64,000 nt of DNA from Aquimarina sp. MAR_2010_214 (GCF_002846555.1 NZ_PJMS01000001.1:2790001-2854000); one strand, 5' to 3'; counted from the stretch's first letter, positions 45,754-55,997 are shown. Numbers and translations are program-made. The notes: generated from the letters alone by a model not told the origin.

Positions 45754-46561
45754 AAAAACGGTCATAAGAATCTCCATTACTTTTCATCCAAAGTAATGGA
45801 GATTTTTTTTGAGATAATGATACCTGGACCTTTTCTGTTATATCATTAAAAGAAAACCAGGTGTCACAATATTTTGGGTCAGTAGCCCAATCTTTTTTCT
45901 TCGGAATATTAAAATGATAAGTGCCATATTGCTCTGAAGTAAAAGCTTCTGATGTTACCCAAAAACCGACAATACATTGATTATTAACAATAGGAAAAAG
46001 TTTGTTTTTCATAGAAACAGGAACAAAAAGATTCGCCATATAAGATACTTTTTGATGAATGCTTTTGGAGTTTATTTGTAAGTTTTTCAGGATAGGTAAG
46101 GTTTCGCTTCTGTAGAGTAAAGGCAATTGTTTTGTTTTTAATTTCTCTATTTTTTGAAGTAAAGTATCTTTACGATTTGGGCCAATCCATTGTTGAAGCT
46201 CACCCTCAATCGATGGGTCATGCAGATAAAATTTGTATACAATTTCAATATGTAAAGTTTTATTATCTCGATGATCTTTTATTAGAAAATCTAATTCTCC
46301 GATTGTAATTTTGTCTTGGTATATCTGGATATTCTTTGCTATAACCTCATAGTGATCAGAATTGATAATACAGTATTCAAAATAGTGTTCTATACGCTTA
46401 CCTAATACTTCATTATCCCGAATATTAATCTCTAATGTATTAGGGGATATATCGGTTTCAAATAGCTCTTCTATATTAAATTGCGATAAATTAAAGAGAG
46501 TTTTGTTTTTCCATAACGGTTTACTGTTTATGAAACCTAAATATTCATTTTTGATTGACAT
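45737..46561 (-). CDS. DUF1853 family protein, nuclease-fold-like
   Basis: A 274-residue cytoplasmic protein. Diagnostic DUF1853 features are GKRIEHYFEYCI near residue 55, GELDFLIKD, the strand HIEIVYKFYL and QQWIGPNRKDTLLQKIEKLKTKQL. The Asp in GELDF and the Glu and Lys in IEIVYK resemble a PD-(D/E)xK nuclease core, which has been proposed for this family in general terms; activity is unknown. It starts 7 bases after the stop of the upstream histidine kinase, so it is likely in the kinase operon, although a functional link is not obvious. It converges on the T9SS protein gene. Confidence 0.85.
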   Translation of the reverse strand: MSIKNEYLGFINSKPLWKNKTLFNLSQFNIEELFETDISPNTLEINIRDNEVLGKRIEHYFEYCIINSDHYEVIAKNIQIYQDKITIGELDFLIKDHRDNKTLHIEIVYKFYLHDPSIEGELQQWIGPNRKDTLLQKIEKLKTKQLPLLYRSETLPILKNLQINSKSIHQKVSYMANLFVPVSMKNKLFPIVNNQCIVGFWVTSEAFTSEQYGTYHFNIPKKKDWATDPKYCDTWFSFNDITEKVQVSLSQKKSPLLWMKSNGDSYDRFFIVWW

Positions 46562-46568
46562 TCAAATT

Positions 46569-48644
46569 TTATGTAAGTTTTGATTTTGAAAAAACAGAAA
46601 AGTATTTATTGATAATAGGCTTTAGTATTTTCCTATCTACGGGTTTAGAAACAAAATCATCACAACCTGCATCCAAAGCTTTTTGGATATCGTCTTCTGT
46701 AGAATACGCTGTTTGTGCTATGATAGGTAATCTGGGTCTTAATTTTTTTATCCTTTTAGTAGCTGTATAACCATCCATTATTGGCATTCTTATATCCATC
46801 AAAACCAAGTCGATATAATCATTTTTTTTGCAAATATCTACTGCTTCCTTACCATTTTCTGCACGATGAATAACAAATTTATACCCTTTCATTTTAAGTA
46901 GCACCGTTTTAAGGAATAAAAAATTCACATCTCCATCTTCTACAATTAAAATAACCTGTTTTATAGGAATGTCTTGAGTTTTTTCTTTAGCTAAGTGATT
47001 ATCTACTTGTGGGGTGACAATGGGATGATATGGCACTGTTAATGTAAATATTGAACCTTTATTTACCATAGAAGCAAATGAAATATCGCCTCCAATTAAT
47101 TTAGCATTTTTCTGAGCAATCGATAAGCCTAATCCAAGTCCATCATAGCTTTTTGTTACTTCCTTTTCAGATTGAGAAAAGTTTCTGAAAATTAATTCCT
47201 GATCTTTTGGTTTGATACCTATTCCTGTATCTCTTATTGTTATTATTAAAGAATCACCCTCAATTTCACAAGAAATTTCAATCATACCTTTGGTTGTGAA
47301 CTTAATTGCATTATCAATAAGATTTTGTAAAATTTTATTGATTTTTAGCTTATCCATAAGTATGATACTTTGATCATCGGTTAATTTGTTATTAAGATGT
47401 ATTGCAATATTCTTGCTAATGGCTTTGCTCTGAAAACTTGAAAACAAGAATTGTAATACTTCGTTCAGGTTTATTTCTTCAAAACGAACTTCGACTTGAT
47501 TGGTTTCTAATTTAGAGATTTCAATAATATCATCTATGATATTGATTAATTGATTGCTACTGTCAATAATGATTTTTGAATATTCTTTTTGTTGATTTGG
47601 AGTAATTTCTGGATCATTAAGTAATTCAGAAAAACCTATAATTCCATTCATTGGGGTGCGCACTTCATGAGAAATATTATGAATAAATGCAGTTTTTAGT
47701 TTATTACTTTCTTCTGCACGTTCTTTAGCAATATTTAATTCTTTTGTTTTTTGTTTAATTAAGTATTTGAGATATCTGTTAAGAAGAAGAATGATAACTA
47801 GTGATAATAGTATAATCCCAGTAAGCGTAATCCAGAAACTTGTTTTTTTATAAAAAGGGACAATAGCCTGATACAACCAATTATCAAAAACAATTTCTTT
47901 TTCATGATCCGTAATACTGCTGGCAGTCTTAGAGATAATTTCGTTAAGCTTAGTATTCTTTTTCTGAACTGCAAGACTTGGAGCATATATATATTGAGTT
48001 TCTGAAACAATTTTAAGATTATCAAGATTTTCTGTTTTTATGAGGTAATTTGCTACAGCCTTTGGTCCTATATAAGCATGATATTTTCCAGAACTAACTT
48101 TTCTTAAACAACTTAAATCGTCTATTTCGGTAGAAATATTGAGATTTTTTTCATGTTCTTTCAAGATCTCATAAATTCCATAATCTTTTGGAACCGTAAT
48201 TACTTTGCCTTTATAGTCTTTTAAGTTTGTACCGTAATCTATATTTTTTTGAGTTACAATAGCGTGCCTAGATTCAAAAAGTTGAGAGTAGAAATTAAGA
48301 TAGGTATTCCTTTTATTGGTTTGTTGAATTTCTAAAACGATGTCAATTTTATTATTTTTTACATCATTTAATAGCTGTTCCCAATTGGTGTATAATTTTC
48401 TTTGAAATTTATGATCTAGCTTATTTTCGATAAGAGAGAGATAGTCGATTAGGATACCATCTACTTTATCATTTTCATTAATGAATTGATATGGGGCATA
48501 GTATGGAAAAAGTCCAACAGAAATGCTATCGTTGTTTTGTAACCAATCTTTCTCTTTGTCACTTAGAATCGTTGATTCTGAACAAGAAAAAGAATTTATC
48601 AATACAATAAGGAAACAGAAAATATACAGTAATTTTTTTGCCAT
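46569..48644 (-). CDS. hybrid histidine kinase with periplasmic solute-binding domain (copy 1)
   Basis: A 691-residue membrane kinase. An N-terminal signal with a lipobox-like Cys21 is followed by a type 3 periplasmic solute-binding domain (about 30-260), a membrane helix (about 270-290), then HisKA with phospho-acceptor His326 (HNISHEVRTP), an HATPase domain (N-box DNAIKFT, G1 DTGIGI, G2 GLGLGLSI) and a C-terminal receiver domain with Asp617 (LMDIRMP). The ligand is probably a small solute such as an amino acid. No separate response regulator is adjacent. It is a close paralogue of the next gene upstream (48805-50871), with a 160-base gap between them. Confidence 0.93.
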   Translation of the reverse strand: MAKKLLYIFCFLIVLINSFSCSESTILSDKEKDWLQNNDSISVGLFPYYAPYQFINENDKVDGILIDYLSLIENKLDHKFQRKLYTNWEQLLNDVKNNKIDIVLEIQQTNKRNTYLNFYSQLFESRHAIVTQKNIDYGTNLKDYKGKVITVPKDYGIYEILKEHEKNLNISTEIDDLSCLRKVSSGKYHAYIGPKAVANYLIKTENLDNLKIVSETQYIYAPSLAVQKKNTKLNEIISKTASSITDHEKEIVFDNWLYQAIVPFYKKTSFWITLTGIILLSLVIILLLNRYLKYLIKQKTKELNIAKERAEESNKLKTAFIHNISHEVRTPMNGIIGFSELLNDPEITPNQQKEYSKIIIDSSNQLINIIDDIIEISKLETNQVEVRFEEINLNEVLQFLFSSFQSKAISKNIAIHLNNKLTDDQSIILMDKLKINKILQNLIDNAIKFTTKGMIEISCEIEGDSLIITIRDTGIGIKPKDQELIFRNFSQSEKEVTKSYDGLGLGLSIAQKNAKLIGGDISFASMVNKGSIFTLTVPYHPIVTPQVDNHLAKEKTQDIPIKQVILIVEDGDVNFLFLKTVLLKMKGYKFVIHRAENGKEAVDICKKNDYIDLVLMDIRMPIMDGYTATKRIKKLRPRLPIIAQTAYSTEDDIQKALDAGCDDFVSKPVDRKILKPIINKYFSVFSKSKLT

Positions 48645-48804
48645 AGCTTTTTACTAGTTATCCCTTACTTTTCTTGCTCCTTATTAATAAAGATACTATT
48701 TAATAGTAAGACTTTCAAGAAACACCTGCCTTATTTATAGATTGTATCGATTAATGTAATTTTGTGTGTTATGGTTTTTTTTCAACCTAATGTGTTGTGC
48801 TATT

Positions 48805-50871
48805 TTAGATAGAATATATAGGTAAATATTTTTTAATTACCTTTTTTACAGCTGTAGGATCAACAGGTTTTGAAATAAAATCATCGCATCCTGCAACAAA
48901 AGCATTGAGGATATCTTCTTTGGTAGCATATGCGGTTTGTGCAATTATGGGAAGCTCAGGATGCAATTGTTTTATAAACCTTGTAGCATCGTACCCATCC
49001 ATTTCGGGCATCTTAATGTCCATAAACACCATATCAATTGTATTGTTTTCTTTGCAAAATGCTAGAGCTTCTTTTCCGTTTTTTGCTCGATGAATAACAA
49101 AATGATAATTTTCTGTTTTTAGTAAGATTGTTTTAAGTACTAAGAAATTAACTTCGCCATCCTCTGCAATCAATACTACGTGTTGCTTAGCTTTTGTTTC
49201 TTTTATGAAGGTCGATGAAGAAGCATTATGGTTATTTGAAACTGTAATCGGATTATAAGGTAGTACGATACGAAATGTAGACCCTTTTTCGGGAATAGAA
49301 GAAAAAGATAATTGACCTCCCATTAAGTTTGTGTATTCTTTACCTATAGTAAGCTCTAATCCTCCATAGTTTCTTGAAATTTGATATTCTGATTGAGAAA
49401 AACTCTTAAATAAAAGCTGTTGATCCTTAGGATCAATTCCTATTCCAGAGTCTCGTACATTAATAATCAAAGCATCTTTTTGTACCATAACCGAAACAAG
49501 GACAGCTCCTTTTTGGGTGTATTTAATTGCATTTTTAACTAGACTATTTATACTTTTAAGAAACTTAGATTTATCAATAAACACATAACGTTGATCATCT
49601 AGCAAGTTGTTATTAAGTATAAGGGAGATTCCTTTTTTCTTTGCTTTTGTTTCGAAAGTCGAAAAAATAACATCAAAAACTTCGTATAGATCAGTTTCTT
49701 CATGGGTGAGAATGACCTGCCTTGTTTGTAGTTTCGAAATTTCGAGTATGTTATCCATACAATCGATTAATTGTTTACTGCTTTTGACTATGATTTTTGT
49801 GTATTCTGCTTTTTCATTATCTGTTACTTTAGGTTCTTTTAGCAGTTGCGAAAAACCAACGATACCATTCATTGGTGTTCGGATTTCGTGGGATATATTA
49901 TGAATAAATGCTGTTTTTAATTGATTATCCTTTTCAGCATTATCTTTAGCTATTCGTAGTGCTTTTGTTTTGTGTTTTACGATGTACCCCAAATAAAAAT
50001 TGATTCCTAAAACAATGAGCAGACCCAACAATATGAACAAGACAAAAGGAATCAAAAAATTAGGGTTTTTATAAAATGGTTTTGTTTTAATGTAAAGCCA
50101 GTTTTCTACAATATTTTGTTTTTCACTATCAGAAATATTGCTAGTTGCTTTTTGAATGATTTTATTTAAAACGGTATTGTCTTTAGCAACAGCAATACTA
50201 GGAACATAAGAATATTTAGTTTCAGCTATGATTTTAAGGTTGTCAAAATTTTTGGATTTTATTAAAAAATTAGCCACAGTTTTTGGGCCAAAATACGCAT
50301 CGTGTTCCCCTATCTGCACCTTTTGTAGAGCGATACTTTCGTTGAGATAGGTTTTAAGATTAATTTCGGGATGTTTTTTTCTTAAGTATTCTTCTGAAGA
50401 ATACCCAAGAGGAACAGTTATAGTTTTAGTACTAAAATCTTTTAAAGTAAGTCCATCGGGAGTATCTTTTGAAGCCACAAGAACAAAAGGAGTGTCAAAG
50501 AATTCGGTATAAAAGTTTAGATATTGACTACGGTCCCAGGTTTGTTGAGCTTCCAGAATTATATCAATATTTTGACTTTTGGCATCCTTAACCAGTTCGG
50601 ACCAATCAGAATAATATTTTCGTTTAAATTTATGTCCTATTTTATCTTCAATCAGATTAAAGTATTCAATAAAAATACCCTCAATAGTCGTATTATTATT
50701 TATAAATTGATATGGTGGGTAATACGGAAATAAAGCTATTGTAATAGAATCATTTTGTTTTAGCCAATCCGTTTCAGCATTCGTTAATATTTTTTCTTTT
50801 GAGCAAGAAAAAAATAAAATTGAACACAGAAAAAACAGAAGGGGTAAAAGAAATGTTTTTCGATTACACAT
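48805..50871 (-). CDS. hybrid histidine kinase with periplasmic solute-binding domain (copy 2, altered G2 box)
   Basis: A 688-residue paralogue of the downstream kinase with identical order: lipobox-like Cys23, type 3 solute-binding domain (about 30-260), membrane helix (about 272-295), HisKA with His328 (HNISHEIRTP), HATPase and a receiver with Asp618 (FMDIKMP). The N-box (KNAIKYT) and G1 (DSGIGID) are intact. The G2 box is degenerate: GGLELTIG replaces GLGLGLSI, with about two residues missing. ATP binding or lid closure may be weakened, so this copy might act mainly as phosphatase, partner or sensor. The solute-binding domains differ enough to imply different ligands. Confidence 0.92.
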   Translation of the reverse strand: MCNRKTFLLPLLFFLCSILFFSCSKEKILTNAETDWLKQNDSITIALFPYYPPYQFINNNTTIEGIFIEYFNLIEDKIGHKFKRKYYSDWSELVKDAKSQNIDIILEAQQTWDRSQYLNFYTEFFDTPFVLVASKDTPDGLTLKDFSTKTITVPLGYSSEEYLRKKHPEINLKTYLNESIALQKVQIGEHDAYFGPKTVANFLIKSKNFDNLKIIAETKYSYVPSIAVAKDNTVLNKIIQKATSNISDSEKQNIVENWLYIKTKPFYKNPNFLIPFVLFILLGLLIVLGINFYLGYIVKHKTKALRIAKDNAEKDNQLKTAFIHNISHEIRTPMNGIVGFSQLLKEPKVTDNEKAEYTKIIVKSSKQLIDCMDNILEISKLQTRQVILTHEETDLYEVFDVIFSTFETKAKKKGISLILNNNLLDDQRYVFIDKSKFLKSINSLVKNAIKYTQKGAVLVSVMVQKDALIINVRDSGIGIDPKDQQLLFKSFSQSEYQISRNYGGLELTIGKEYTNLMGGQLSFSSIPEKGSTFRIVLPYNPITVSNNHNASSSTFIKETKAKQHVVLIAEDGEVNFLVLKTILLKTENYHFVIHRAKNGKEALAFCKENNTIDMVFMDIKMPEMDGYDATRFIKQLHPELPIIAQTAYATKEDILNAFVAGCDDFISKPVDPTAVKKVIKKYLPIYSI

Positions 50872-50966
50872 TTAAATCAAATCTTCTAAGGTAATGATAA
50901 TGATGTTGTTAATACATGTTAGAATTAAAGATAAGCATTATTTCCCCACTATTAAGATAGGCTATG

Positions 50967-51977
50967 TTACTTTTTTATTTCTGTACCATCAGGATATAGA
51001 GCAAACCTGCCTTTAGAAGGAGAATGAACATGATCGTAACTACCCCAGGGCCAGCCTCCAAATTCTGTTTGTTGATATTCTTGTATCGCCTCTCTGATTT
51101 CTATCTGGCTATTCATGACAAATGGCCCATGTTTCACTATAGGTTCATTCATTGGTTTACCTTGTAATAATAATATATGGGCTTCTGTATTGCCATTTTT
51201 TAAGATGAATTCCTGATCTGCATTTAGAATGATTTCATGATGTACAGGAATAGTATATCCTTCACTCATAACTTCGGCTCCTTTAAAGAAATATAACGAC
51301 CTGTTTATCTCTGTAGATGCTTTAGGAAATGTAAATGTTGCATTGGGAGCCATTTTGATAGTCCATATCGCTATTTCATTATTTGGATCTGCTGCCCAGG
51401 AATCGGGAGCAGAAGAGGGAGCTGTTACATCATCTAATTTCCCTGCAATTAAAGTAACCTCAGTTGTATACCCATGCTTATCCTGTTTCTTTATTTTAGG
51501 AACCTCTTCACTCCAAAGCATTTTAAAATGTGGCTCTACCATTTTTTTGTCTCTCGGAAGATTAAGCCAAATCTGAAATAATAAAAAAGGATTTTCTTTT
51601 TCGGTATGTAATAAAGGAAACATTTCAGAATGTTGTACGCCTTTACCAGCGGTCATCCATTGTACATCACCATTACCAAAACGTCCTGCAGCTCCAAGTG
51701 AATCAGAATGGTCCACTAATCCTTTTTGGACAACTGTAACGGTTTCAAAACCTCGATGAGGATGTGCGGGGAAACCAGGTATTTTGGTTCCATGATACAT
51801 TCGCCACCCATCTTTAAGAGTGAAATCCTGACCAAGATTACGACCCTCTAATGATGCATTGGGACCTAATTTTCCATTTCCTTTTGGATATTGATCCTCA
51901 TGATATGCACAAAATAAAAATGGATCACTGGTTTCCCAAGGGAAGCCTAACGGTTTGATTTTAATAATAGCAGCCAT
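50967..51977 (-). CDS. pirin family protein
   Basis: A 336-residue bicupin of the pirin family. The metal-binding His/Glu cluster is visible in FPAHPHRGFETVTV and VQHSEMFP of the first cupin, and the C-terminal cupin has GTE-type strands around HHEIILNADQEF. Some pirins oxidise quercetin; others act as regulators. I placed the start at the ATG 51977 (MAAIIKIKPLGF). An upstream in-frame ATG at 52046 would make the protein overlap the S10 peptidase gene by 65 bases and has no homologous sequence. With this start the gap to the S10 stop is four bases, so the two are likely one operon. Confidence 0.9.
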   Translation of the reverse strand: MAAIIKIKPLGFPWETSDPFLFCAYHEDQYPKGNGKLGPNASLEGRNLGQDFTLKDGWRMYHGTKIPGFPAHPHRGFETVTVVQKGLVDHSDSLGAAGRFGNGDVQWMTAGKGVQHSEMFPLLHTEKENPFLLFQIWLNLPRDKKMVEPHFKMLWSEEVPKIKKQDKHGYTTEVTLIAGKLDDVTAPSSAPDSWAADPNNEIAIWTIKMAPNATFTFPKASTEINRSLYFFKGAEVMSEGYTIPVHHEIILNADQEFILKNGNTEAHILLLQGKPMNEPIVKHGPFVMNSQIEIREAIQEYQQTEFGGWPWGSYDHVHSPSKGRFALYPDGTEIKK

Positions 51978-51981
51978 AAGC

Positions 51982-53478
51982 TTAATATTTTGATCCTTTA
52001 TTGATATTAACAGACGATTTGGTAATAAATGCTCTAATATCATCATTAGCCTTAATCAGATCTTCATTACGCAGATACATCATATGACCACTGCGATATC
52101 CTTTAAAATTAAGGCGATTTGTAAGTTTTCCATTTGCGTTGAGTTGCCACATTACATATTTAGCATTAAAATACGTAGTAGCACCATCATAATAACCCGA
52201 TTGAATCATAGTATGAAGGTTGGCATTCATAGCCATAGCTCTTCTTAAGTTTTCACCTGTATTATTACCTTTGGTTCTATCCCATGGTCTTACCGGACCA
52301 AACATATTATATTTTAAGTCGGTTTTAAATTTTAATTCCTGGCTATAGTAATAATTGATAGCTGGTGTAAATGAATGAAGCCAGGAAGTTAGCTCACTAT
52401 TATAATCAGGATTATCTCCTGCATCCTTTATATCCATTCCTTTATATCGAGAATCCAATCGGCCAATCGTATACCCTTCTTTATCTCGTAAAAGATCTTT
52501 CCAGAAATATGATTTGGGTACTTCAAGATTATGCTGTCGTATTGTTTTCTTAGAAAGTCCAGAGTAGTAAGCCATCTTATTGATAACTTCTTCTTTTTTG
52601 GTAGTATCCAGATATCCGCTTTTTACAATTGCAGGAAGCAGTTCATTGATCGTATAGTTCTCTACTTCTGGAAGTACTTCGAGTAAGTCTTTATTCTGTA
52701 GTTCTGGCGGTAGCATTTTATGATACCATGCTGCTGCTGCAAAATAAGGAAGTCGATTTGCTACTTCTACAGGGCCATCAAATTTAAAACCTATTTCGGT
52801 AGGAGAGACTAATATCACTCCGTTAAGATACATCCATTGGTTATTTTGTAACTCAAGAGCTAATCCAGAAACTCGTGTGGTTCCATAACTTTCTCCGATA
52901 AGATATTTTGGAGATCGCCAACGATTATTTCGGGTTACAAACGTATTGATCCAATTGGCCAGGTATTTTACATCTGCTTCTACCCCAAAGAATAACTTTT
53001 TATCAGGCATTTTTCCGTCTTTTCCGGGGATCATTCTAGAATACCCCGTGTTTACAGGATTTACAAAAACAATATCTGCTACATCCAACACCGAATTAGG
53101 ATTGGCTTTGACTCCATAAGGTTGTACAGGAAATCCTTCATTATCAATCTTAAGAATGCGAGGACCTGTATAGGCGATATGCATCCAAACTGAAGCTGAT
53201 CCGGGACCACCATTAAATGAAATGAGTAAAGGTCGGTTTTCATCATTTTTGATATCAGATCTTTTGTAATAGGTATAACATAAAGAAGCTATAGGTATTC
53301 CTGTTTCATCCCAAACAGGTTGAAATCCTACTGTTGCTTTATACGCAACGGTTTTCCCTTTTATAGTAGTTGTATGATTTGTAACGATAGTAGTATCGAT
53401 AGGAACTTTAACGTTTTGAGCTGATAATGAGGTTGTTATTGTGGTGTAGAAAATAGCAAGTAGTAGATGTTTATACAT
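51982..53478 (-). CDS. secreted S10 serine carboxypeptidase
   Basis: A 498-residue secreted peptidase with signal peptide (ending SLSAQ, residue 21). Catalytic Ser197 lies in IGESYGTTR, the oxyanion segment is NGGPGSAS (residues 89-96), a probable catalytic Asp is in GYYDGATT and His465 is in RSGHMMY. S10 enzymes remove C-terminal residues at acidic pH; bacterial members act in the periplasm or outside. The length is normal. It heads a two-gene unit with the pirin gene. Confidence 0.9.
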   Translation of the reverse strand: MYKHLLLAIFYTTITTSLSAQNVKVPIDTTIVTNHTTTIKGKTVAYKATVGFQPVWDETGIPIASLCYTYYKRSDIKNDENRPLLISFNGGPGSASVWMHIAYTGPRILKIDNEGFPVQPYGVKANPNSVLDVADIVFVNPVNTGYSRMIPGKDGKMPDKKLFFGVEADVKYLANWINTFVTRNNRWRSPKYLIGESYGTTRVSGLALELQNNQWMYLNGVILVSPTEIGFKFDGPVEVANRLPYFAAAAWYHKMLPPELQNKDLLEVLPEVENYTINELLPAIVKSGYLDTTKKEEVINKMAYYSGLSKKTIRQHNLEVPKSYFWKDLLRDKEGYTIGRLDSRYKGMDIKDAGDNPDYNSELTSWLHSFTPAINYYYSQELKFKTDLKYNMFGPVRPWDRTKGNNTGENLRRAMAMNANLHTMIQSGYYDGATTYFNAKYVMWQLNANGKLTNRLNFKGYRSGHMMYLRNEDLIKANDDIRAFITKSSVNINKGSKY

Positions 53479-53651
53479 GATGAGTGATTTATATGATCCG
53501 AAAATAATGATTTATCATATAAAATCTCTTAAAGTGGTGTTAAGGGAGATAGAGGAGTAGATTTAAGCACTTTTATTATTTATAAATAAAGTTGTTTTTC
53601 ATCCCAAAGTTTGCATTACCATTACATAATGAAGGTATTTAAACTGTTTTT

Positions 53652-54227
53652 TTACCAATTATCGCGGGACTTGATATTTGCTTTACAGAATTTAATAATT
53701 TCTACAATGCGTTTATCACGGGTTTCCTGTCGTTTGGCTTGATGAATCCAGTAGAGGTAGCTCTTACGATACCCTCTCGCAAAGTTTTGGTAGTTTTCAA
53801 AAGCTAGAGGGTTTTGATCAAATGCATGTTGTAAATCTTTGGGAATGATACCATTTTCTACATCATCAAGAGCTATCCATGAACCATTCTTTTTAGCTAA
53901 TTCGATACTCATCAAACCACTTTGATGCATAAGATCATTTTTAATAAGATCTATAATATGAGTTTTATTGACTTTGCTCCAAACACTTTTGGACTTACGA
54001 GGGCAGAAGTATTGTCTTCGGCGCTGATCATCTAGCCTTTTTACCGTAGAATCTATCCAACCATAGCATAATGCTACTTTTACAGCTTCTTCCCACCGCA
54101 TACTAGGTTGTTTACTTTCTACTTTGTAAAGTATAAGGTATACTCCGTGAGATAGGTTATGATTCTCATGAAGCCAGGAACGCCATTCCTGATCAGTTTT
54201 AAAGTATAATTCGGGTTTGTCAGACAT
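53652..54227 (-). CDS. YdeI/OmpD-associated family protein
   Basis: A 191-residue cytoplasmic protein. Recognisable segments are LYFKTDQEWRSWLHENH, RWEEAVKVALCYGWIDS, RRRQYFCPRKSKSVWSK and the C-terminal YLYWIHQAKRQETRDKRI. These are typical of the YdeI/OmpD-associated group, small proteins linked loosely to stress and antibiotic tolerance. The start is the ATG at 54227 (MSDKPELYFK); an upstream ATG at 54293 would add a poorly conserved extension. It stands alone. Confidence 0.85.
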   Translation of the reverse strand: MSDKPELYFKTDQEWRSWLHENHNLSHGVYLILYKVESKQPSMRWEEAVKVALCYGWIDSTVKRLDDQRRRQYFCPRKSKSVWSKVNKTHIIDLIKNDLMHQSGLMSIELAKKNGSWIALDDVENGIIPKDLQHAFDQNPLAFENYQNFARGYRKSYLYWIHQAKRQETRDKRIVEIIKFCKANIKSRDNW

Positions 54228-54331
54228 AAAAAAACACCTTAGTGAAATTACGTTTTCAAGGTAGTAATTTTTTGGAATACAATATATATTCAAAATATAA
54301 TCAGATTTCTTTATGATGACCTGCTTTTTTT

Positions 54332-54339
54332 TAGTTTTG
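54332..54339 (+). promoter_or_regulatory. Bacteroidota -7 box for ABC-F gene
   Basis: TAGTTTTG matches TAnnTTTG and ends 20 bases before the ATG at 54360. There is no leader peptide or long regulated leader. Confidence 0.5.
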
Positions 54340-54359
54340 CATTCTCAAATTAGAAAGAT

Positions 54360-55997
54360 ATGATTTCTGTAGATGGAATTGCTGTAGAGTTTAGTGGTGA
54401 AACATTATTTAGTAATGTTTCTTTTGTTATCAATGAAAATGATAAAATTGCCTTAATGGGTAAGAATGGTGCTGGTAAATCCACTATGATGAAAATTATT
54501 GCAGGAGCACAGAAAGCAAACAGAGGGCATGTTAGATGTCCCAAAGAAGCAGTAATTGCATATTTACCACAACATCTATTAACAGATGATGATTGTACTG
54601 TATTTGAAGAAGCATTAAAAGCTTTTGGCGATATTTTGGGGATGCAGGAGGAGATGGATCGATTAAATAAAGAACTTGAAACTCGTACTGATTATGAATC
54701 CAGCGAGTATATGGCAATTATAGAAAAAGTAACTGATCTGGGAGAGAAGTTTTATGCTGTAGAAGAAGTGAATTATGATGCCGAAGTAGAGAAGGCGCTA
54801 AAAGGACTTGGGTTTAAGAGAGAAGATTTTACACGACCCACCAGTGAGTTTAGTGGTGGGTGGAGAATGCGTATAGAGCTTGCCAAAATCTTATTACAGA
54901 AACCAGATTTAATCCTTTTGGATGAGCCTACTAATCATGTAGATATAGAATCTGTAATCTGGCTAGAGGACTTTTTGATTAATAAAGCCAAGGCGGTTAT
55001 CGTTATCTCTCATGATAAAACGTTTATCGATACAATCACCAATAGAACTATTGAGGTGACAATGGGAAGGATCTATGACTATAAAGCAAATTATTCGCAT
55101 TATCTGCAACTACGAGAAGAAAGAAGAGCAAATCAAATAAAAGCATACCAGGAACAACAAAAATTTATTGCAGATACCAAAACATTTATCGAACGGTTTA
55201 AAGGTACGTACTCAAAAACCAATCAGGTAAATTCGAGAGAACGTATGTTAGAGAAGTTACAGATTATCGAGATTGATGAGATCGATACTTCATCCTTAAA
55301 ACTCAGATTTCCATCATCAGTTCGATCGGGAGATTATCCCGTAATAGCAAAAGATTTATCAAAAAGCTATGATGAGCATGTAGTGTTTAAAAATGCAAAT
55401 TTATCGATTTCCAGAGGAGAAAAAGTGTCATTTGTAGGACGTAATGGTGAAGGTAAATCCACGATGATCAAAGCGATTATGGGAGAGATTGAGTATGAGG
55501 GAACTTGTGATCTGGGGCATAATGTTAAAGTAGGATATTTTGCGCAAAACCAAGCGGCATTATTGGATCAGAACCTTACTGTATTTCAGACGGTTGATGA
55601 GGTAGCAGAAGGAGAGGTACGAACACAGATCAAGAATATTTTGGGACAGTTTATGTTTGGTGGTGATGATATCGATAAAAAAGTGAGTGTTCTTTCAGGA
55701 GGAGAACGAACACGACTGGCAATGGTTAAGTTACTTTTAGAGCCGGTTAATCTTTTAATTCTCGATGAGCCAACCAATCATTTGGATTTAAAGTCAAAAG
55801 ATGTACTAAAAGAAGCTTTACTAAATTTTGATGGTACCTTGATTTTGGTTTCTCATGATCGTGATTTTTTACAAGGGTTATCACAAAAAGTATTTGAATT
55901 TAAAAACAAAAGAGTAATCGAACATTTTGAAACCATAGACGATTTTCTTTCGAGAAATAAGATTGAAAACCTAAAAGAAATTGATCTTAAATCATAA
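54360..55997 (+). CDS. ABC-F family ATPase
   Basis: A 545-residue soluble protein with two ABC ATPase domains. Domain 1 has Walker A GKNGAGKS (34-41), signature FSGGWRMRIELAK and Walker B LILLDEPTNHVD. A basic helical linker with PtIM features (YLQLREERRANQIKAYQEQQ, near residue 250) joins domain 2, which has Walker A GRNGEGKS, signature LSGGERTRLAMVK and Walker B LLILDEPTNHLD. There are no membrane segments. ABC-F proteins act on the ribosome exit site or protect it from stalling or antibiotics; which role applies here is not shown. The short untranslated leader argues against drug-induced attenuation. Confidence 0.92.
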   Translation: MISVDGIAVEFSGETLFSNVSFVINENDKIALMGKNGAGKSTMMKIIAGAQKANRGHVRCPKEAVIAYLPQHLLTDDDCTVFEEALKAFGDILGMQEEMDRLNKELETRTDYESSEYMAIIEKVTDLGEKFYAVEEVNYDAEVEKALKGLGFKREDFTRPTSEFSGGWRMRIELAKILLQKPDLILLDEPTNHVDIESVIWLEDFLINKAKAVIVISHDKTFIDTITNRTIEVTMGRIYDYKANYSHYLQLREERRANQIKAYQEQQKFIADTKTFIERFKGTYSKTNQVNSRERMLEKLQIIEIDEIDTSSLKLRFPSSVRSGDYPVIAKDLSKSYDEHVVFKNANLSISRGEKVSFVGRNGEGKSTMIKAIMGEIEYEGTCDLGHNVKVGYFAQNQAALLDQNLTVFQTVDEVAEGEVRTQIKNILGQFMFGGDDIDKKVSVLSGGERTRLAMVKLLLEPVNLLILDEPTNHLDLKSKDVLKEALLNFDGTLILVSHDRDFLQGLSQKVFEFKNKRVIEHFETIDDFLSRNKIENLKEIDLKS

